A DNA stretch of 64,000 nucleotides. Source: Lithospermum erythrorhizon (Eukaryota; Streptophyta; Magnoliopsida; Boraginales; Boraginaceae). The DNA lies in assembly GCA_019722365.1 (NCBI GenBank), contig JADFUC010000559.1, positions 186,001-250,000 of the forward strand, read 5' to 3'. This document shows positions 58,152 through 64,000 of the stretch, piece by piece. Under the pieces are notes generated by a model. It worked only from the letters and a program-made list of their open reading frames with translations, did no database searches and was not told the DNA's origin. The translations under genes were made by a program, and so were the position numbers. Numbering within the stretch: position 1 is the first letter of the stretch; every line of letters starts with the position of its first letter.

Positions 58152-58868
58152 TTAAGTTGTAGATGCAGTATATGTAACTGTTGAGTCCCTTTCAAGCCCC
58201 CACCTTCTTGCTTCAAGCATAAATTCAGTAGCTGTTGTGAAGAACTTAATAATCTGCTCAGAATCAAGTATCTCAAATAGTCTCATCACAGTTGACCCAC
58301 GAAGTCCATCTGCATGTTCCATGACCAAAACCATGGACCCTTTGAACTCCTCCATTGCCATTTCCAATCTTGGTACCTCCCCATCCACCAATCTACTCTC
58401 CCTCCTCATCAACTCAAATATAGGCGGCGCCGCCACTCTTTCTTGAACTTTAGCTAAAGCTTTCTCAATCTCCACTTCTTTCCTCCTTGTCTCCGCCTTC
58501 AAACTCTCTATAACTTCCCTTTGTTCAATTGATAATGACTCCCCCAATCTGTTCACCAATGTGAAAACCAAGGAGGGCCTGAAACCACTTATCCATAATA
58601 GGGTATGCTCGAAAGAACTCAACCATGGAGCAGAAAAGAAGAGAAACACATCTTCATTAGCAAATTGGCTTTTCTTGTTGTAGAACTCATGGAAATGGTT
58701 AACAACATTTGTTGCTAAGTTTTCACATTCTTTAGCTCGATTAGTGCCACTTGCAATTGAGGTTGAAAGGGCTTGGAGATTTTCTAGTAAAGATTGGAGC
58801 TCCACATGCCATTCTACAAAGAAGGCAGTGAAAGCCTCCTGGATTATGGGGTTTGTTGGGTACACCAT
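58152..58868 (-). CDS. DOG1-domain protein (DOG1-like)
   Basis: A single exon encodes 238 residues. The domain shows the usual DOG1 pattern. An N-terminal helix has aromatic residues (FTAFFVEWHVELQSLLENLQ). Next is a segment of the type FHEFYNKKSQFANEDVFLFF, then PWLSSFEHTLLWISGFRPSL, LSIEQREVIESLKAETRRKE, and a long amphipathic helical region ending in GLRGSTVMRLFEILDSEQII and KFFTTATEFMLEARRWG. The DOG1 domain occurs in DELAY OF GERMINATION 1 and in TGA-type bZIP factors; this protein lacks a bZIP and so belongs to the DOG1-like group. DOG1 itself controls seed dormancy through PP2C phosphatases and haem binding; the role of this copy is unknown. The ATG at 58868 is chosen because upstream residues in the frame (from 58916) overlap the TATA region. 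Confidence 0.88.
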   Translation of the reverse strand: MVYPTNPIIQEAFTAFFVEWHVELQSLLENLQALSTSIASGTNRAKECENLATNVVNHFHEFYNKKSQFANEDVFLFFSAPWLSSFEHTLLWISGFRPSLVFTLVNRLGESLSIEQREVIESLKAETRRKEVEIEKALAKVQERVAAPPIFELMRRESRLVDGEVPRLEMAMEEFKGSMVLVMEHADGLRGSTVMRLFEILDSEQIIKFFTTATEFMLEARRWGLERDSTVTYTASTT

Positions 58869-58916
58869 CTTTGTGATTGGAAAACAAGAGGGGGAAATTG
58901 AGTAAGATGTGATCAT

Positions 58917-58924
58917 CCTTTATA
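58917..58924 (-). promoter_or_regulatory. TATA box of DOG1-like gene
   Basis: TATAAAGG on the minus strand, about 50 bases before the start codon, implies a short leader. This position also argues against translation starting at 58916. Confidence 0.55.
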
Positions 58925-60664
58925 GTAAGTAGTTTATGTGACATGAAAATTTTCTTAGTGATTAAGGATTTTTCATTATTAGGTTTACACAATAGGCTAT
59001 TTGAGGACTGAGATATTATAGGATTAATTCAACGGCATGGGAGTAGATTGAATATTATTGATGAAATTTCTTAGTTGGTAAGTATTTCTTGATGAGATGA
59101 GAAGATTTTTTTTGTTGAAATGTTGTTTCCAGAAATTTGATATGTCGGTTTAATAGAGAGGAGCGTGGTAGTATAAAAAATATTGGAAGCATACGAGTAA
59201 TTTGACTGCCGCATTTCAAATTTTCAATCTGCCATGTCATATGTTTGATTTTCAATATTCAATTTTAACTATTAATTCATATTTATAAAAAATATATAAA
59301 ATGATATTAATAAATTTAATTTAAAATATTTGTATAATAGTATTATTTTGTAATTTTTATAATATAATTAAAAATATTAATGAATAAAATTGGACACGAA
59401 AAATCAAAAAATCTTATATTGTCTTATGAAGTGAATGTAGTACTATTCTACTAGAGGTATACACTATGCGTTCGTGGTGATGAGTGTTCATTTTTGGAAG
59501 CCTTTACGGTGGATGAGGCAGGGAAATTTAGTCTTCATTCAAATACATTACTCTCTTGATGAGGATCGGGGGATTTATGTCTGGGGTCTTGAGTTAAATT
59601 TCATACATGGAATGCTAACTAAGCTAGGCTTTTGGATGCCGAGATTTCGGTGGATGTAATTGGGAGGTAGTAGTTTAGACGTGTCACTCGCCGGCAGTGG
59701 TTATTCTTGAGGGATGCCTCCTTGGTCCATGTTCTCAGTGATGATCTCAGGTGATGAGGCAGGAGGTTAGGGTACTGAACCCCATGACAGTGTCCATGAC
59801 CACTCAGGTACTTTAAGTTAGTTGGTGTTTCTGACTATTGAGCGGTAGAGTTAGGGTTTTGCGTGCAGCTGAAATGAAGGTAAATGATGAGTATTTATAA
59901 GAAATATTTGAAATTGATAATAAAGCTAAGATGTGAATGAGTGTCATAATCTTAAGGTCTGAATTGATCACGATTTGGCACAATAATTAGGATGGTGCCC
60001 GTTGAGTTTCTACGTGATGAGGCTGTGATCGATTTAGAGCGTGCTTAATTGATATCTCAAGTGGTTTAGTTTATTTTTCAATTTTCGTCGCCTCCGAAGT
60101 CGGTTATCGAACAACTAAAATCTTGTGGCGTCCATTGATGTCAAATAAGGGAAGTAAGCAAACAAAAAGGCCAAATCTTAGGTTGTCCTTTAATCCAAAA
60201 TAAGGCAAAATAGTCCTAGATCTCTAATCGATGTTTAACTTATTGAACAGTTTTGATTAAAAAAAACTTATTAGATTAGAATTGGGGTTGATCATCTTCA
60301 AATTTCGTCAATTCTCGGATCTTAATAAGTGGAGTTGAAATAGTCGTCCTGATTGGAATGGTTGGTGGACGACTGCGATTAGTAGTATGTCACGAGCAGG
60401 TAGGAATAGAATAAAGTTCTTAGTGTATCTGAAACATTACGATCGAGTCTAATAATATAGTTAGCTGGAGTTTGAGGAATATAAATACTTAAAAAATTCA
60501 GTTATACATTACGTCTCTCGGCCTTTCATCCGAATTATATAAAAAAATTATTATTACGTCTGCTTTTTAGAATGAATATGTTTTTGATCACTTAAGAGAA
60601 AGATATAATTGGTCCGAGTTTTAGATAAAAGAGTTTTTAGATAATTAGTAAGTTTCGAATCCAG
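58925..60664. other. intergenic, no gene supported
   Basis: AT-rich DNA with a GC-richer stretch at about 59460-59860 whose short frames resemble nothing I know. It may be old retroelement sequence. Confidence 0.35.
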
Positions 60665-62003
60665 CCTGGGATTTTTCCACTAAATGGTCGCGTTGATTAC
60701 ATATGTTTATCCGTGTCACTTTTGATCATTTTTTATGTTTAGTCGCGTTTGATCGCTGCTTACCGAGGAAATGTTTGGTTTTATCATCCAGAATTCCATT
60801 AACTCCCGTTAAGTGAGGCATGTGCACCAGCGTAGCAGCAGCTTATTGCGTGGGTATTTTTTATCGTTTCTTGTTTCTTAATTAGCGGATTGATCGCTTT
60901 ATGTTTTGCAGTATCTGGCGTCGTTTGATCACCAAACTTTTCAAAATTGACCTTTTTATTTTTTTTCATCCAAATTTGAGGAGGGGAAAGTTTTGTGGAT
61001 TAGTTATTCTTAATGTATATGTATTTCACTTCATCTTTTTTTAAATTATTTTTTCTTTTCAAATTAACATTTATAAATATTTTTATTGTTTATTATTTTT
61101 TTAACTTATAATTATAATTAAGTCTTCATTTACTATATATGATTTTTAATAAATGATTTTGTTAACTTATTATTATTATTATTTATTTATATATAATTAT
61201 GAGGGGGTAGAATTTTTAGTTATATATTTTGACAAAGTAGTATATTGGATTGTTATAAGAACTTTAATTAGTAAAGTATGCCGATTTCAAAATTTGGTGA
61301 TCGAAATGAAAAATATGTCAAATGATAGAGACTTTGGTTGTCACTGGCCATAAAAATTATTTTAATATAAAGATATATTGCCAGAATATCTTTCTACATT
61401 TTAGAAATATAGATGAAATTTTAAGTATTTTATCATGTTAAAATTTACTAGATCATTCAAATAATAATCATAATAATTGACAAGTTAAAAAAAATATTTA
61501 TTACAATCATATACAACAAATGAAGACTTAAACATAATTATAAGTTAAACAACTACAACTATTCATAAATTTAATTAGAAAAGAAAAAAATTATTAAAAA
61601 AAGAATTAAGTGAAATAAATTAGTAATAACCGCAATTTGTGTGATACTGATACAAAATTAAATTGGGTATCACATTTTGTCGAGGGAAGCTAGCGTAAAA
61701 TCGAGGGGTTGGAGGTTCGAGTCTCACCATCCCCTTATTTCTTCAAAATGAGACAACTTTGAAATATAGGTGATCGAATGGTACGGCATGTGAGTAAAGA
61801 TAATTGATCCCGTCAGTTGGTGGTAAAAAGCAAATAAAATGGTATTTAACGGTGACATGCTTGGAAATTTAGACGGAAAAAGCCAAAGTAGAAAAACTTT
61901 TTGAAAGATAGGTGATCGAAACGGAATTTATTTGAAGCATAGATAATCCAAGGGGATCTGGGATAAACGTAGTTGATCGATGCAGAAGCCCAGTGAAATC
62001 CTT
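60665..62003. mobile_element. long inverted-repeat (foldback / MULE-like) element
   Basis: The outer ends pair: ggatttttccac...ttgattacatatgtttatcc on the left, against the reverse complement of the right end, ggatttcactggg...gatcaactacgtttatcc. The inner arms (about 61020-61180 and 61480-61635) are also inverted copies, sharing aacttataattata, aagtcttcattt and tatatgat. The AT-rich core between the inner arms has a short frame with no recognisable domain. Size and nested inverted repeats fit a foldback or non-autonomous Mutator-type element. No target duplication was found. Confidence 0.6.
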
Positions 62004-64000
62004 ATTCGATTAATTCAAAGATTTATAGTTGTGTTTGTGTTAGTGGAGAATGGGATCGATAATGTATAATAGTATTGTCATTCAACCCATCTCATTACGA
62101 CTACCAAGCCCACTAAACTCCATAACTAGCTAAAAAGTCCAAACTCCAAACCCACCAATCCACCAGCTTCTCGTAAGTTATTTGTTTGCTTGTATTTTGC
62201 ATTTCCTCTATCGTATTTGTTTGTTTCTACGGTACATGCCCTCGATAACACACATCTATTCGTCCCGGGGATGCCTCCAGATGTTGCTGTAACCATACAA
62301 ACTGCTATATCGCGATGAGAAGCCATCTTAGAATAATATCTAGTACATGTGGACTAATATATTACTTCATCATTTAAATACGATCGATTCATCTTTTAAC
62401 GATATAACCTATTCGTTATCATAGACCTAATGCTATGTACAATTCGACCCCCCACACATGCCTACCCCTGTTTGGTGAGAAGTCATTGGGCTATGTTGTT
62501 CTGTCTGTGACATTATCATTTACAATTCACAAGTCTTGCACAGTGCTCTAGAACTAGTTTGATTTCGTTATTGATTGTCCGTTAGATGTTAACATTTAAA
62601 AAGTGGTTGGTGTCTACTTGATAATGCCTGTCTTAGCTTACCTTGATCATTCTTAAAATTCTTTACTGATATGGTGGAAGGCCTGAAACATATTCTCCTT
62701 TTGCTTGTATGAGTTGTATGTGAATATTCTAGGAATCATTTGTTAGTACATCTGTTAAAAGACTGATCTGTTTTATCTTGGTGCTAATACCTTTAAGCAA
62801 TATTAAATTTTTTAACTGTTAGGATATTACTTGAATGCTCAGCCGCTGCTGCAGAGTGCAATATCTTCTGCTATACGAACAAACAATAATGTCTGACGGA
62901 AGAAAATCTTGGAAGTAAATAGCAGAATCTTTATACAGGTTCACCGCCGAGGTGCGTCACCCATTCTTCCTTCACAGAATCTCTTAGAATCACGTGATAC
63001 CGAAAGATTGTTCTGAAAGTTATCAGCCCAAAACGCCTTACCACAGTGAGTAATGCTTTGTCCCCAGTATTATAGCGACAAATCTACACACTAGATTTAG
63101 AGCAGGAAATGATATCTGAAATGATTAATAGTAAGAGAAACAGCTAGCAATTTGAAAAAATTGAAAAAAAAGAGAAGTTGAAGAAAGAAAAAGATATTTT
63201 GGATTAATCTCAAAGAAAAATGAGATCTAAACTCAACTTATATACTTCCACCGCTTGAGTCGGGACTTGTCAGGTTCAAGCATCACCGAGATCAAGTCGA
63301 TCTCCCACAGGTCCAAAAACATGCCGAGGTTGGGAGTTAGGTCGAGCAAAGGAAGGTCCCGACCTCGCCTCCCCGATCTCCTCGCCACTTCAGCTCAAAT
63401 TTGAGCTTCAACCCAACATTAACCATATTGAAAGCACAAGAAAATTGGATTATATTGTAAATATTGAAGCATAGTGTAGCATTGAATTCATTCTTGGCCC
63501 CCTGTTGAATATAGGTACTATGGATTGAGCCGATGGAGTTGCTTGGTTGTGACCACCTTTTATGAGGTCTGAGTTCTTCATTGTGAAGATCGCCTTCTTA
63601 CCTCCAATTTCCATAATAAATGATGATGGCGATGTCATCAAAATGAGCTGTTGTAAAGTTGAAGTGAACGTTGAATAAAATTCATTTGAAAAATTCTTTA
63701 ATGTCTTGATAATTAATAATCTAGTTTGAGCATGCATATCTGTGTGACTGTGTGCAACACGAAACTGTTGATAATAATTTATTTTATTCCTGTTAAACAT
63801 TGAGCTTTTTTAGGTTCGCAGTTTGCTAACACGAGATGGTTATTTTTAAATTAACTGAAAATAGTTTAACAGACATTGTGTTTGCAAGTATATCATAATG
63901 TGGTTCTGTTGTTGTTAGTATTTGATATATAGCAACTTCTGCTGATATTAGCTATCATTTTATCATTACTAGTCCCAAAATGGTGGATTTGTATTCCCCA
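62004..64000. other. intergenic to window edge, possible retroelement debris
   Basis: A GC-richer part at about 63250-63400 contains gtcgatctc and ggtcccgacctcg strings, loosely like those near 11950-12030. A minus-strand frame of 116 codons at 63450-63800 has no features I recognise and may be chance or part of a repeat. Nothing here supports a named gene. Confidence 0.35.

Noticed and set aside
61690..61735. tRNA-like string with ggttcgagtctcacc
   Set aside because: It has a B-box-like part only. No A box or cloverleaf can be built around it, and it lies inside an inverted-repeat element. It is most likely a coincidence or an old SINE fragment.
11281..63440. Possible long repeat pair between 11281-12260 and 62830-63440
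   Set aside because: Both contain gtcgatctc-type strings and similar composition, but I could not find a continuous match longer than short words. An alignment would be needed before claiming one family.
63450..63800. 116-codon minus-strand frame near the right edge
   Set aside because: No known motif, no clear promoter or splice context, and it is located among repeat-like DNA. It was kept only as a remark in the intergenic entry.
1..64000. CRISPR arrays, operons, riboswitches or a new defence-type gene cluster
   Set aside because: No regularly spaced repeats with unique spacers were seen, and the gene structure is clearly that of a plant nuclear genome with independent genes.

Overview
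The window is nuclear DNA of a flowering plant, most likely a eudicot. Genes are split by short GT-AG introns, the DNA between genes is AT-rich and full of degraded transposable elements, and the proteins have close matches to plant-only families (WLIM1, SOFL, MAP65, DYW-type PPR, DOG1-like). I see no bacterial, viral or organellar gene cluster. All assignments were made by reading translations and splice signals by eye; no database search was possible.

Layout. 956-3985 (+) is a RING-H2 ubiquitin ligase of the MBR1/MBR2 type, followed by a broken F-box gene (4497-5759, -). 7203-8009 (-) encodes a ZCF37-like membrane-anchored protein. About 7 kb of repeat-rich DNA leads to WLIM1 (14971-16369, +), a two-LIM actin-bundling protein. 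Two minus-strand genes follow: an F-box protein like Arabidopsis At3g12350 (17173-19201) and an EXO70 exocyst subunit (20246-22491). After 5 kb with a large inverted-repeat element comes a SOB FIVE-LIKE (SOFL) gene (27618-28711, +) with a GC-AG intron and a SINE in its second intron. 28712-40346 is mainly transposon debris, dominated by a truncated Ty1/copia element (32737 to about 38185) that carries an inner insertion. 40347-42785 (+) is an intronless DYW-type PPR gene, apparently the ortholog of the chloroplast RNA-editing factor CRR22. 43131-43637 (-) is a small plant protein of unknown function.

44628-48573 is a Mutator-like element with a 9-bp target-site duplication, and a complete 848-bp hAT element with its own 8-bp duplication lies inside it. 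50062-54362 (+) is a 12-exon gene for a conserved protein I cannot name; an exact 60-bp tandem duplication overlaps its start codon. 54969-56964 (-) is a MAP65-3/PLEIADE relic that has lost most of its N-terminal half. 58152-58868 (-) encodes a DOG1-domain protein. The last 5 kb holds another large inverted-repeat element and no gene I can support.

The genes are independent plant genes with no operon-like or pathway clustering. I found no convincing new multi-gene system. The most informative novelties are structural: the in-frame 60-bp duplication that creates a second start codon, the hAT-in-MULE nesting with both target-site duplications readable, two SINEs in introns with clear target-site duplications, the internally deleted MAP65-3 copy, and an over-represented TACTCCGTA 9-mer.
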